Positions 27,622-36,933 of a DNA stretch of 64,000 nt are shown here, piece after piece. This DNA comes from Sphingomonas sp. PP-CE-3A-406 (GTDB lineage Bacteria > Pseudomonadota > Alphaproteobacteria > Sphingomonadales > Sphingomonadaceae). The notes below the pieces were generated by a model. It did not search any database, was not told the origin of the DNA, and saw nothing but the letters and a program-made list of their open reading frames with translations. Both the position numbers and the translations under genes were made by a program. Numbering within the stretch: position 1 is the stretch's first letter; each line of letters starts with the position of its first letter. The DNA lies in contig NZ_RCWY01000003.1 in NCBI RefSeq assembly GCF_003688625.1, positions 372,001-436,000 on the forward strand. Direction: 5' to 3'.

Positions 27622-28511
27622 GCGGTCGGCACCCGGCCATGCCTGTCAAGTTGGCTTTTGAGGAGGCGAGCCTTCGCATTCCTATCGACTGCATCATGCC
27701 GCTTCGCACGATCTCCGCGGCGGTGAAGAAGTCGGTAAAGTACGGCCAGATCGCCGCCTCCATCGCAGAGGTCGGTATCATCGAGCCGCCCGTGGTCGCT
27801 CGGGATGCAACCGATTCCGGGCGCTACCACCTGCTTGATGGACATCTGCGTGTTGAGATCGTGCGGGAGCGCGGCGACGCTGAGCTCGTATGCCTGGTTG
27901 CAACCGATGACGAGGCCTTCACCTATAACAAGCGTGTCAGCCGGATCGCGACCATTCAGGAGCATCGGATGATTCTGAACGCGGTCAAGAAGGGGGTATC
28001 TGAGGAGAGGCTCGCACGAGCGCTGAACGTCGATATTGCCAGCATTCGCAAGAAGCGGAACCTGTTGGTCGGGATTTGCCCCGAGGCGGCGGAGCTTCTC
28101 AAAGACCGGCACGTGCCCATCCACGTATTCACCGAGCTTCGTTTCATGAAGCCCGTCCGCCAAGTCGAAGCCGCCATGGCTATGGTCACTATGAACCGGT
28201 TCTCGGTAAGCTATGCCCGTTCGCTAGTCGCCTCCACACCCGATGATCAACTCGTCGCCGGCAAGCCGCGGCGCATGCCCGGCCTCACCGAGGATCAGGT
28301 GGCGACGATGCAGCGCGAAAGCGAGAACGTCGACCGGCAGCTGCGCGCGATTGAGCAGACGTACAGCTCCGATCAGTTCGACCTGATGCTCGCGGCCGGC
28401 TACGTGAACCGGCTGCTCGGTAACGCCCGCATAGTCCGCTACTTGGCGCAGCATCACGCCGATATTCTCGCAGAGTTTCAAAAGTTGAGCGATCTGCAGA
28501 AGGCAGCGTAG
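27618..28511 (+). CDS. ParB/RepB-like partition-type protein 2
   Basis: 297 residues, GTG start overlapping the previous stop (GTGA). It shares the ParBc pattern with its neighbour: 'SVKYGQIAASIAEVGIIEPP' and 'YHLLDGHLRVEIVRERG', followed by HTH-like 'VSEERLARALNVDIASIRKK' and the RepB-like C-terminus with 'LLAAGYVNRLLGNARIVRYL' type helices. The two ParB-like proteins are distant paralogues and may act as a pair. Last gene of the recombinase module. Confidence 0.78.
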   Translation: MSGRHPAMPVKLAFEEASLRIPIDCIMPLRTISAAVKKSVKYGQIAASIAEVGIIEPPVVARDATDSGRYHLLDGHLRVEIVRERGDAELVCLVATDDEAFTYNKRVSRIATIQEHRMILNAVKKGVSEERLARALNVDIASIRKKRNLLVGICPEAAELLKDRHVPIHVFTELRFMKPVRQVEAAMAMVTMNRFSVSYARSLVASTPDDQLVAGKPRRMPGLTEDQVATMQRESENVDRQLRAIEQTYSSDQFDLMLAAGYVNRLLGNARIVRYLAQHHADILAEFQKLSDLQKAA

Positions 28512-29578
28512 CCGAAGCCTCGCCTTTCATAGCGGAGTTAAGAGAGGGGGCGACAGCTTCGAGCTGCACCGGCCTTGCATAGGCGAGCGTCATGCCGGGG
28601 ATGGTAAGGGCGGCACTCGACGCGGCCATCGGGCGACCATCAGGATGATACGGGTCCGTGTCATGCTATCAGCATGCTCCGGCGGACGATCGGAATGGCA
28701 AGTGCGATCAGGTGCCGGGCATCAGCTACGGGCTTCAACCTCGGTCAGCCCATGGATCGCGGCGCTGCTATTGTCAGTGAGCGAGAGTACATCGGGGTTC
28801 GAAGCCGCCGGGTCGTGTAAGTGTCACCACGCCGCTCGTACCCGGCGCTAACTGCCACTGCTTCGATCCAATAATCCGCCAATCCGGCACGCGGGATGCC
28901 GGAGGGCAGGGGCTTAGGTGATTGTCTAGGACAAAACCTTGTCAAAAATTTGCTTGATCGGTCAACAACTCTGTCAGCTGGTTTTGACAGATCACGTTAT
29001 GTTCTGACGTGAGCGGTCGGGTTTATGTGTCAAAGGACACGATCCTTTTGAAATCGTCGTGTGCTACCGGTGGTGATCGTCGATTGTCGCCTGCTGCTCG
29101 AGTGGGGGCGTTTCGATTGCCCAGTCGCGAATCTCGCTTGCGGCTGGTGGCGAACCGCTCCGTGTCGTCCATGACGACATTGCGCTCCTGATCGGGGCGG
29201 GGCTCCGTGGCCGATATTTGGTCGGTAATGTCGCCTTAGCCGATAGCGAGCGCTGACGATCGTTCAGCCATGCTTGGCGCATGCGAAGCATCTGCTGCTG
29301 ATTATCCGCTACGCTTCGAGGCGTGGCATACCGCGTCGGTTCGGCCAGCGGGTCGCGGATAAAATCTATCGGACGTGCTTCGGCGCTGGTCACGTTGAAC
29401 CACCCGCCGCGCGGGCAGGGGCAGGCGCTGCTACGCGTTCAGGCTCGACACGTGAGCAATGCGCAATCGCAAACGACCACCCGCGGAAATACCGCGGCCG
29501 AATCTCAGATCCGGTGGCCGTGTATCACATTCGGTTTGTCACGGGTGCGAAACGACTCGGCGTGGATCTGTGGATCGA
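28512..29578. other. Non-coding stretch with dense TGTCA/TGACA motifs, likely right boundary of the element
   Basis: About 1.07 kb without a convincing gene. The segment 28928-29040 contains several short palindromes (see separate entry). The rest shows only short frames without recognisable domains on either strand. Confidence 0.4.
28928..29040. repeat. Cluster of short inverted repeats with TGTCA cores (putative transposon right end or recombinase site)
   Basis: Within about 110 bp: GACAA-AACC-TTGTC (from 28930), TTGA-TCGG-TCAA, CTGTCA-8-TGACAG (from about 28971) and GTGTC-AAAG-GACAC (from about 29027). Seven TGTC/GACA half-sites in this span far exceed the surroundings. The first resembles the res palindrome at 23932 (GACAAACCCTGTC). 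It could be transposase-binding sites at the right end, a large-serine-recombinase site, or a ParB-binding site. Confidence 0.4.
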
Positions 29579-29692
29579 TTAATGAAGGACGACGAAGCCG
29601 ATCGCGATCGCCCAACAGGCGGACGACATCGACAATAGTACCAAGGCGCCCTTTGCCTTGCGCGCGTCCCAGGTCGAGCTCAAATGCATCAT
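29579..29692 (-). CDS. Predicted small single-span membrane protein, 37 aa
   Basis: A 37-codon gene with ATG at 29690-29692 and TAA at 29579-29581. The product starts MMHLSSTWDARKAKG and continues with a hydrophobic helix ('ALVLLSMSSACWAIAIGFVV') of about 20 residues ending near the C-terminus, so it is probably an inner-membrane peptide with a charged N-terminus. A purine-rich GGAGAGAG lies directly upstream of the start. I recognise no family. Confidence 0.4.
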   Translation of the reverse strand: MMHLSSTWDARKAKGALVLLSMSSACWAIAIGFVVLH

Positions 29693-30034
29693 CTCTCTCC
29701 AGCGGCGATTAGCGCCGTCTTGGTAAAAATGTTCTATTGTGAGACAAACATCAAGATATTTTTAGTCATAAAACCGTAACGGCGCGCGATTGTTATCGTC
29801 CCTCGGCGGCACCCGAGTTCGGCACGCCCGCGGAACGGGCAAAAGACGGTTTCGTGGGCGGAAAAACCGGCAGGATATCTGGCTCGAAATCCGCGGTGCC
29901 GGGCACGCGAAAGGCCCCGCAATACCGGCGAGACAGTGCGAGCGGCCAAATCGGGAGGCGCGTTTGCGCCAAGCCTAAACAGGTTTCACTCTAGTCCGCG
30001 ATGGGCAATTGTCGGCGGCCCTTCGCGGTAACGC
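29693..30034. other. Intergenic region downstream of ugd
   Basis: About 340 bp; AT-rich near 29720-29770, then GC-rich. It probably carries the promoter of the small minus-strand gene. I see no other feature I can support. Confidence 0.35.
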
Positions 30035-30060
30035 GACCCGGCCGCGGATGTGGCCGGGTC
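30035..30060 (-). terminator. Hairpin downstream of ugd
   Basis: GACCCGGCC (30035-30043) and GGCCGGGTC (30052-30060) form a perfect 9-bp stem with an 8-base loop just past the ugd stop on the minus strand. No T tract follows, so termination strength is uncertain. Confidence 0.45.
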
Positions 30061-30070
30061 GTTGCAGCGA

Positions 30071-31372
30071 TCAGCGACCGACCGCGATGTATTTGAAGCC
30101 GGCGGTCTCGACGACATCGCGCGGATAGATGTTGCGGAGATCGATCAGGATCGGCTCCGACAGCAATGCCTTGACCCGCTTCAGGTCGAGCGCACGGAAC
30201 GCGTCCCATTCGGTCACGATCACGAGCGCATCGGCGCCTTCGATCGTCGCATAGGTGTCGGGCTTGAAATCGACGTTCTGGAGCAGCTTGGCGGCCTGTT
30301 CCATGCCCTCGGGGTCATAGGCCTGGACGCGCGCGCCGGCGTCCTGGAGCAACTGGATCACCGCGATCGCGGGGCTGTCGCGCATGTCGTCGGTATTCGG
30401 CTTGAACGTCAACCCGAGCACCGCGACGGTCTTGCCGCGGACGTCCTCGCCCATCGCGGCGATGACCTTGCGGCCCATCGCGCGCTTGCGGTTCTCGTTC
30501 ACTGCGACCACCGCCTCGACGATTCGCTGCGGCGCTTCGTAATCCTGGCTGGTCTTGAGCAGCGCCAGCGTGTCCTTGGGGAAGCACGAGCCGCCATAGC
30601 CCGGCCCCGCATTGAGGAACTTCGACCCGATCCGCTTGTCCAGACCGATGCCGCGCGCGACCTCCTGGACGTCGGCGCCGACCTTTTCGCACAGGTCGGC
30701 GATCTCGTTGATGAAGGTAATCTTGGTCGCGAGGAACGCGTTGCCGGCATATTTGGTCAGCTCGGCGCCGCGCCGCGACATCTCGATCACCGGCGAGCTG
30801 TTGAGGCTCAGCGGGCGATAGATTTCGCGCATCACGGCCATCGCACGCTCGTCATGGCCGCCGATGACGACTCGGTCGGGGCGTTTGAAGTCGTCGATAG
30901 CGGCGCCCTCGCGGAGGAATTCGGGGTTCGAGACGACCGCGAATTCCGCGTCGGGATTGTTCTCGCGCAGGATCCGCTCGACCTCGTCGCCGGTGCCGAC
31001 CGGAACGGTCGACTTGGTGATGACGACGGTGAAGCCGCTCACCGCGGTGGCGACTTCGGCAGCGGCGGCAAAGACATAGCCGAGATCGGCATGACCATCG
31101 CCGCGCCGTGAGGGCGTGCCGACCGCGATGAAGACCGCCTCGGCACCCTTGACGCCTTCGGTCAGGTCGGTGGTGAAGCCGAGGCGACCTGCCTTGACGT
31201 TGGTCTCGACCAATGCCTGGAGGCCCGGCTCGAAGATCGGGATGCGACCCGCGTGCAATGCCTCGATCTTGCTCTCGTCCTTGTCGACGCAAATGACGTC
31301 ATGACCGAAGTCGGCGAAGCAAGCCCCCGACACGAGTCCGACATATCCCGTTCCGATTACTGCGATCCGCAT
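30071..31372 (-). CDS. ugd: UDP-glucose 6-dehydrogenase
   Basis: 433 residues, the standard length. NAD-binding Rossmann start 'MRIAVIGTGYVGLVSGACF', conserved 'VAVGTPS'-like segment, 'NPEFLREGAAIDDF', and the catalytic Cys in 'GPGYGGSCFPKDTLAL'; the C-terminal half has 'VLGLTFKPNTDDMRDSPA'. It oxidises UDP-glucose to UDP-glucuronate, a precursor for glucuronic-acid-containing exopolysaccharides. It is divergent from the secreted giant gene at 31626, with about 250 bp between them. It marks the left edge of the EPS region. Confidence 0.97.
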   Translation of the reverse strand: MRIAVIGTGYVGLVSGACFADFGHDVICVDKDESKIEALHAGRIPIFEPGLQALVETNVKAGRLGFTTDLTEGVKGAEAVFIAVGTPSRRGDGHADLGYVFAAAAEVATAVSGFTVVITKSTVPVGTGDEVERILRENNPDAEFAVVSNPEFLREGAAIDDFKRPDRVVIGGHDERAMAVMREIYRPLSLNSSPVIEMSRRGAELTKYAGNAFLATKITFINEIADLCEKVGADVQEVARGIGLDKRIGSKFLNAGPGYGGSCFPKDTLALLKTSQDYEAPQRIVEAVVAVNENRKRAMGRKVIAAMGEDVRGKTVAVLGLTFKPNTDDMRDSPAIAVIQLLQDAGARVQAYDPEGMEQAAKLLQNVDFKPDTYATIEGADALVIVTEWDAFRALDLKRVKALLSEPILIDLRNIYPRDVVETAGFKYIAVGR

Positions 31373-31625
31373 GGTCGTTTACTCACATCTTGCGAAGCCC
31401 GCGCGCGGGCGGGCAATCTATGCTGCAAGGCAGCGTGCAGACAGTGCTGGTGCCGCGTCCGGCCGATTTTGGCAAGTGGCGCACAGGGTTCCGTCGTCCG
31501 CATGGCGCCGTTCAACGCGTTGCTGCAGCGCGAAACGTTTTTGTAAATATAATACGGTTAATCGGAATTTAACGGCCTTGCTTAGGGTTGGTTGCAGGAC
31601 TTTCTGCGATTGCACGAGTGACGTC

Positions 31626-34600
31626 ATGGAGATGCAAACCGTGCCCACCACACCCGCTTCCGCTACATCCTTCCTGTCCACGCTGGGCGTCAATGCGCAT
31701 TCCGGGAACGCCAACAACGCGTACGGCAATGCGAGCTTGACGATCAACAGCCTGAATTATCTCGGCATTGGCACCGTGCGCGACACGTTGCCTGGGTCCG
31801 GGATCGGTAACGCCGTCGTCAACGCGATGGCGGCGGCGGGCGTCAAATTCGACTTCGTCACGTCATCGGCGCTGCCCGCGACGGGCGCGTCGGGGCTGGC
31901 GAGCTATGTCGCGACGCTGGCGGATTTCCAGACGCGGCATGCCGGCAGCATCGTCGCGGTCGAGGGCTTGAACGAGGTCAACACGCAGCCGTTCAGCTAT
32001 AATGGCAGCGGTTCGCTGGCGGCAGCGGTCGACTACCAGAAGGCGCTGTATACCGCGGTCAAGGGCAGCACCGGCCTGTCCGGCGTGTCGGTCATCAACC
32101 TGTCGGTCGCGTTGGAAAGCCCGTCGGCCTATGCGGCGATCGGCGATCTCGGCGCGTATTCCGATTATGCCAACGCGCATGCCTATACCGCGTCGGGCAG
32201 CACCTCCGACAAGGTGATGGAAGCGTCGATGGCGCGCGCGGGCGCGGCGTCGAAGGGCGACAAGGTGGTCATCACCGAAACCGGTTATACCACGCTGTCG
32301 AGCGACCCCGGCCTTGGCGTCAACGAAAGCGCGCAGGCCAAGCTGACGGTCAATGCGCTGCTCACCGCGTTCGAGAACGGATCGAGCCAGACGTTCCTGT
32401 ACGAACTGTTCGACAGCAGCCTCGATCCGAGCGGTGCGGAAAAGGAATTCCACTTCGGTCTGTTCAATGCGGACGGGACGCCCAAGATGGCGGCGACCGC
32501 GGTCCACAACCTGACCAGCCTGCTGTCCTATGTCGATGCCGGCACCGGCACCGCGGCGTCTGCCGCGACCGCCTATTCGCTGGGTGGCATGCCCGCGGAC
32601 GGCCATTCGCTGACGCTGACCAAGGCCAATGGTGCCTATGACATCCTGCTGTGGCGCGATGCCAATCTGTGGAACACCGCGACCCAGTCCGAAACGACGC
32701 TGGCGGCAAAGACCGTGACGGTCGATCTCGGTGGCCTGCAGAAGACGGTCTATGTCTATGATCCGCTGAAGGGCAGCACGCCGATCGCGACCTATACCAA
32801 TGTCAGCCAGATCACGCTGGCGGTCGGCGATCATGCGCTGGTCGTCGAAGTGGGGTCGAAATCGGCCTATACCGATACGGCGACGGCGGTTCCGGCGGCG
32901 TTGAGCACGACTGCCGACGGCCTCGTCGCGCAGATCGACAAGCTGGCGGCATCGACCGGGCTGCAGACGATCGCGTTGAGCGACAGCGCGGTGCTGAGCG
33001 TCGCGTCGGTATCGACGATGCGGTACATGATCGCGAACTACGGTTCGACGCTCGCGAAGGTGTCGGGCGGCTATTCGTTCCTGGTGACGCAGACCGGCGA
33101 TGGCTGGAAGGAAGACCAGTCGTTCGACGCGAAGGGCGTCCTCGTGTCGACCGCCGACTACGGCTATGTCGGCGGTGTCGTCTCGAACATCCACACCGAA
33201 TTCGCGGGTGGCGTGGTCAGCGATCAGAGCTTCACCACCGGCAAGCTGTCGGCGACGATCGTCAACGATCCGAAACTCGGTCGCACCGTCACCAGCTACG
33301 ACATCACCACCGGCAAGCCGACGACGATGACCGTCACCAACATCGACGGCAGCAGCGCGGCGACGGTATACAAGAACGGGATCGTCTCCACCTACACGGC
33401 GATCGCGGCGAACGGCGCCAGGATCACCGACACCTTCGATGCGACGGGCGCGCGGGTCAGCGAAGTGCAGGTCGACACCGGCAACGTGTGGACGACGTTG
33501 CAATACGACGCGAACGGCGCGGTCGCGCGCAAGTTCGTCCAGCGCCCGGACGGCAGCAGCGAGAGCTATGGCTATAATCTGACCGGTCTCGCCTATGCGA
33601 CCGAGCATCAGGTGATGAACGCCAAGGGCGTGGTGACTCTGGTCGAACGGTCGCGCGCCGACGGCACGCTGGTGACCACCGCGCAGGTCCTGGCCGATGG
33701 CGGCAAGGTCTCGAGCAGCTTCGGACCCAAGGGTCAATTGCTGACCAGGGTCACCAATGCGGCCGACGGAACGATGACCTCGCTCACCTACGACGCGACC
33801 ACGGCCAAGCTGGCGTCCAGCGTCGTGCAGACCTCGGCCGGCGCGACGACCACGATCAACTATGTCGCAGGCGTGATGTCCGATCGCACGCTGGTCCGCG
33901 CCGATGCCAGCCGCACGGCCGAAACCTTCGACACGACCGGGATGAAGACGCGGCAGGTCGATGTCGACACCGCCAAGACCTACACCACGCAGGTCTTCGA
34001 CGCGACGACCGGCAAGCCGCAGCGCACCTATGTGCAATATGCCGACGGTCGCAGCATCGTCACCAGCTACAACGTCACCGGCAAATCCTACGTCACCGAG
34101 ACGCAGACCACCGACAAGGCGGGCAAGGTCGTGTCGGTCGTGCGCAGCCATGCCGACGGCACGCCCGATTATACCGACTCGTACGCGAGCGACGGTGTCC
34201 GGACGACGACCGCCTACGACGCCACCGGGCACCGGCTCAACCAGACCATCACCGCGGTCAGCGGCGCGCGGGTGATCACGACCTACGATACGGCGACCGG
34301 CGGACTGAAGAGCCGCATCGAACAGGCCGCCAACGGCGCGATCATCAGCAACCAGACCTACAGCGGCGGCGGTCTGGCGAACGAGGAGGTCGCGAGCGAT
34401 CAGGGCAAGGTCAGCTATACCTATAACAGCGCGGGCGCGAAGCTCTCGCAGGTGCAGACCGCCACCGACGGCACCAAGACCACGACGCTGTACGACGCGA
34501 CGACGGGCGCGGTCACGAAGGTCTATCTGGCCAATCCGGACGGCAGCAGCGAAACCCGCGCCTATGGCCTGACCGGGCTCGCCTGGACGACGGAAGTCCA

Positions 34601-36749
34601 GGTCGCCGACGCGGCGGGCAAGCTGGTGTCGCTCACCCGCAGCGCAGACGGTGGACGGCTGGTGTCGACCGATATCGTCCAGGGCACCTCGCGGGTGACG
34701 ACCGCCTACGACTCGCAGGGACGCCGCCAGATCGAGACGACGGCGACGGGCGACGTGACCAAGGACGGCACGCGGACGATACTGACCTATGATCCGGCGA
34801 GCGCGACATTGGTGTCTCGCGTGTTTCAGTCGGCGGCCGGCGGGACGGTCACGACCAGCTTCAAGGCCGGGATCGTCGCACAGATCGTCTCGGTCCTGCC
34901 CGACGGCAGCCGTTCGACGATGACCTATGACGCCGCCGGCAAGAAGACCAACGAAGTGACGGTCGATGCCGCCGGGACCTGGACCACGACGGTGCTCGAC
35001 GCCACGGGGGCTGCGTCGAGGCGCTACATCCAGAACGCCGACGGCAGCGGCGAAACGCAGCTGTTCGGTATCACCGGTCAGGCCTGGACCACCCAGCGCA
35101 GCGTGTTCGACGCCAAGGGCAAGGTCACTTTGGTCGTGCGCAGCCACGCCGATGGCAGCGCGGCGTATCAGGAGGCGAATGCCGCCGACGGATCGCGTCT
35201 GCTCCAGACCTACGACGCGACCGGCAAGCTCGTTCAGTCGGTGACGATCGCGGTCGGTGGCGAAACGCATACGCAACAGTTCGATGCGACCACCGGGCTG
35301 ATCACGCGCGATATCGGCCAGCTGGTCAATGGCGACGTCGCGACCTCGCTCTACACCGACGGGAAACTCGCCAGCCGTCGTACGCAACTCGCGGCAGGCG
35401 GCAGGATCGTCGAGGCGTACAACACCGACGGATCGCGCACCGCGGACACCTATACCGCTGCGGGACTGCGCACGACGGCGGTGATCGTCGATGCGGCGGG
35501 CACCTGGAGCACGACCCTGTATGACGCGGCTGGCAAGCAGACGAGCAACTTCGTCGAACGCGCTGACGGCACCGCCGAGAACACGTTGTATAACCTGACG
35601 GGCAAATCCTACGTCACGCAGACGCAGCAGGTCGATGCGAAGGGCGCGGTCGTTTCGGTCGTGCGCTCGCATGGCGACGGCACGCTCGACTACACCGAAA
35701 CGCGCGATCCCGACGGTACCCGCACGCTGACCTATTACGATGCGAAGGGGCGGAAGACGCAGGCTGCGACTGTCAGTGGGAACACGACGCAGACCAATGA
35801 GTACGACGCGGCGACGGGCAATTTGCTGACTCGTACCGAACAGGGCGGCGGCATCACGCACAGCCGCGGGTTCGACTCCGCCGGGTTGCTCACCAAGGAC
35901 GTCACCGTCACCGCGACGGGGCAGTGGACGACTCTGCTGTACGATCAGTCGGGGGCAGTCACGCGCCGCTATGTGACGGCGCCGGACGGCTCGGCGGTCA
36001 ACACCGTCTACATGCCCGCGGGCTCCGACTATGCGGTGGGCGTGATCAAGACCGATGCGACCGGCAAGACGATCTCGGTCGATCGCACCCGCGCCGACGG
36101 CAGCCGCGCCTATGCCGAGGTGAGCGACGCGACCGGCCAGACGCAGCAATATTTCGACGTCGCCGGCCGCGAGCAGGGCAAGGTAGTGACCGACGCCGGC
36201 GGACGTACGACGATGAACTTCGATACCGCGAAGGATCAGCTCTACGCGAGCAAGACCGAGCTGGCCGGCGGGGGCAGCATCGCCCGCAGCTACACCGCGG
36301 GCGTCATGACCGGGCGTACGACGACCACCGCGGCAGGCGTCGCGACGACCGAGAGCTTTGCGACCGCGGGGCATGCGATCGCCGATGCCCGCAGTGCGGC
36401 GAGCGGCTATGACGCGATCCTGGTCGGCGGTGCGGGCGGGGTCAGCGGATCGGTGGCGGACGAACTGCTGCTGGTCGATCGCAGCGGTGCAACCGTCGCG
36501 GGCGGCGGTGGCAACGATCGCTTCCTCGTCACGCTGGGTACCTCGGCGACGATCGCCGATTTCGGTGCGGGTCACGACCTGCTCGATCTCTCGGCGTTCG
36601 CCAAATCGGGGTATCAACCGATGATGGAGATTTCGGGCAGCGACCTGACCGTGAAATACGATCAGGGGGCGACGATCACGCTGACCGGGGCGGCGGCACA
36701 CAAGCTCGTCCAGACCTCGGCGAGCAGCGGCGTTTACGCCTTCGGCTGA
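31626..36749 (+). CDS. Giant secreted protein: clan GH-A glycosidase-like domain, YD-like repeats and RTX-like tail
   Basis: 1707 residues. The first ~330 residues resemble a clan GH-A (TIM-barrel) glycosidase: acid/base candidate in 'VEGLNEVNT' (Glu about 117) and nucleophile candidate in 'VVITETGYTT' (Glu about 218). Residues about 610-1480 contain six copies of a unit whose core reads like 'WTTxLYDATGAxxRRYV' plus 'DGS', spaced about 140-175 residues, similar to YD/RHS-type repeats. The C-terminus has 'GGGGNDRFLV' and 'IADFGAGHDLLDLSAF', an RTX-like Ca-binding and type I secretion signal; no N-terminal signal peptide is seen. The adjacent HlyB/HlyD-like pair is the likely exporter. ATG 31626 is chosen because the open frame upstream is atypical. 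Possible role: surface polysaccharide hydrolase/lyase or adhesin; SpsR-like lyases of sphingan loci are a comparison, not a proven match. Confidence 0.8.
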   Translation: MEMQTVPTTPASATSFLSTLGVNAHSGNANNAYGNASLTINSLNYLGIGTVRDTLPGSGIGNAVVNAMAAAGVKFDFVTSSALPATGASGLASYVATLADFQTRHAGSIVAVEGLNEVNTQPFSYNGSGSLAAAVDYQKALYTAVKGSTGLSGVSVINLSVALESPSAYAAIGDLGAYSDYANAHAYTASGSTSDKVMEASMARAGAASKGDKVVITETGYTTLSSDPGLGVNESAQAKLTVNALLTAFENGSSQTFLYELFDSSLDPSGAEKEFHFGLFNADGTPKMAATAVHNLTSLLSYVDAGTGTAASAATAYSLGGMPADGHSLTLTKANGAYDILLWRDANLWNTATQSETTLAAKTVTVDLGGLQKTVYVYDPLKGSTPIATYTNVSQITLAVGDHALVVEVGSKSAYTDTATAVPAALSTTADGLVAQIDKLAASTGLQTIALSDSAVLSVASVSTMRYMIANYGSTLAKVSGGYSFLVTQTGDGWKEDQSFDAKGVLVSTADYGYVGGVVSNIHTEFAGGVVSDQSFTTGKLSATIVNDPKLGRTVTSYDITTGKPTTMTVTNIDGSSAATVYKNGIVSTYTAIAANGARITDTFDATGARVSEVQVDTGNVWTTLQYDANGAVARKFVQRPDGSSESYGYNLTGLAYATEHQVMNAKGVVTLVERSRADGTLVTTAQVLADGGKVSSSFGPKGQLLTRVTNAADGTMTSLTYDATTAKLASSVVQTSAGATTTINYVAGVMSDRTLVRADASRTAETFDTTGMKTRQVDVDTAKTYTTQVFDATTGKPQRTYVQYADGRSIVTSYNVTGKSYVTETQTTDKAGKVVSVVRSHADGTPDYTDSYASDGVRTTTAYDATGHRLNQTITAVSGARVITTYDTATGGLKSRIEQAANGAIISNQTYSGGGLANEEVASDQGKVSYTYNSAGAKLSQVQTATDGTKTTTLYDATTGAVTKVYLANPDGSSETRAYGLTGLAWTTEVQVADAAGKLVSLTRSADGGRLVSTDIVQGTSRVTTAYDSQGRRQIETTATGDVTKDGTRTILTYDPASATLVSRVFQSAAGGTVTTSFKAGIVAQIVSVLPDGSRSTMTYDAAGKKTNEVTVDAAGTWTTTVLDATGAASRRYIQNADGSGETQLFGITGQAWTTQRSVFDAKGKVTLVVRSHADGSAAYQEANAADGSRLLQTYDATGKLVQSVTIAVGGETHTQQFDATTGLITRDIGQLVNGDVATSLYTDGKLASRRTQLAAGGRIVEAYNTDGSRTADTYTAAGLRTTAVIVDAAGTWSTTLYDAAGKQTSNFVERADGTAENTLYNLTGKSYVTQTQQVDAKGAVVSVVRSHGDGTLDYTETRDPDGTRTLTYYDAKGRKTQAATVSGNTTQTNEYDAATGNLLTRTEQGGGITHSRGFDSAGLLTKDVTVTATGQWTTLLYDQSGAVTRRYVTAPDGSAVNTVYMPAGSDYAVGVIKTDATGKTISVDRTRADGSRAYAEVSDATGQTQQYFDVAGREQGKVVTDAGGRTTMNFDTAKDQLYASKTELAGGGSIARSYTAGVMTGRTTTTAAGVATTESFATAGHAIADARSAASGYDAILVGGAGGVSGSVADELLLVDRSGATVAGGGGNDRFLVTLGTSATIADFGAGHDLLDLSAFAKSGYQPMMEISGSDLTVKYDQGATITLTGAAAHKLVQTSASSGVYAFG

Positions 36750-36933
36750 CGCTTTGCGGCGCGCGTACCGGTTTAAGCGGTGAAGCGCGCCGCACCGCAA
36801 CATCCGATTAGGATTTAGGGCTTAACCATAAACAACACCGAATCGGTTTTGTGGAAGATGTTATGACCCCAGTCCGTATTCCCGCCGCCCATGCGCCGGC
36901 CGGCCGTGTTTCCGCTACGGCCCGGCCTGGCGC

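Noticed and set aside
30050..31111. 353-codon plus-strand frame opposite ugd
   Set aside because: Shadow frame; ugd on the minus strand is unmistakable.
31863..36803. Very long minus-strand open frame (about 1646 codons) opposite the giant secreted protein
   Set aside because: It is the antisense shadow of a GC-rich repeat gene; its translation is Arg/Gly/Asp-rich with no domain, whereas the plus strand has catalytic motifs, repeats and an RTX tail.
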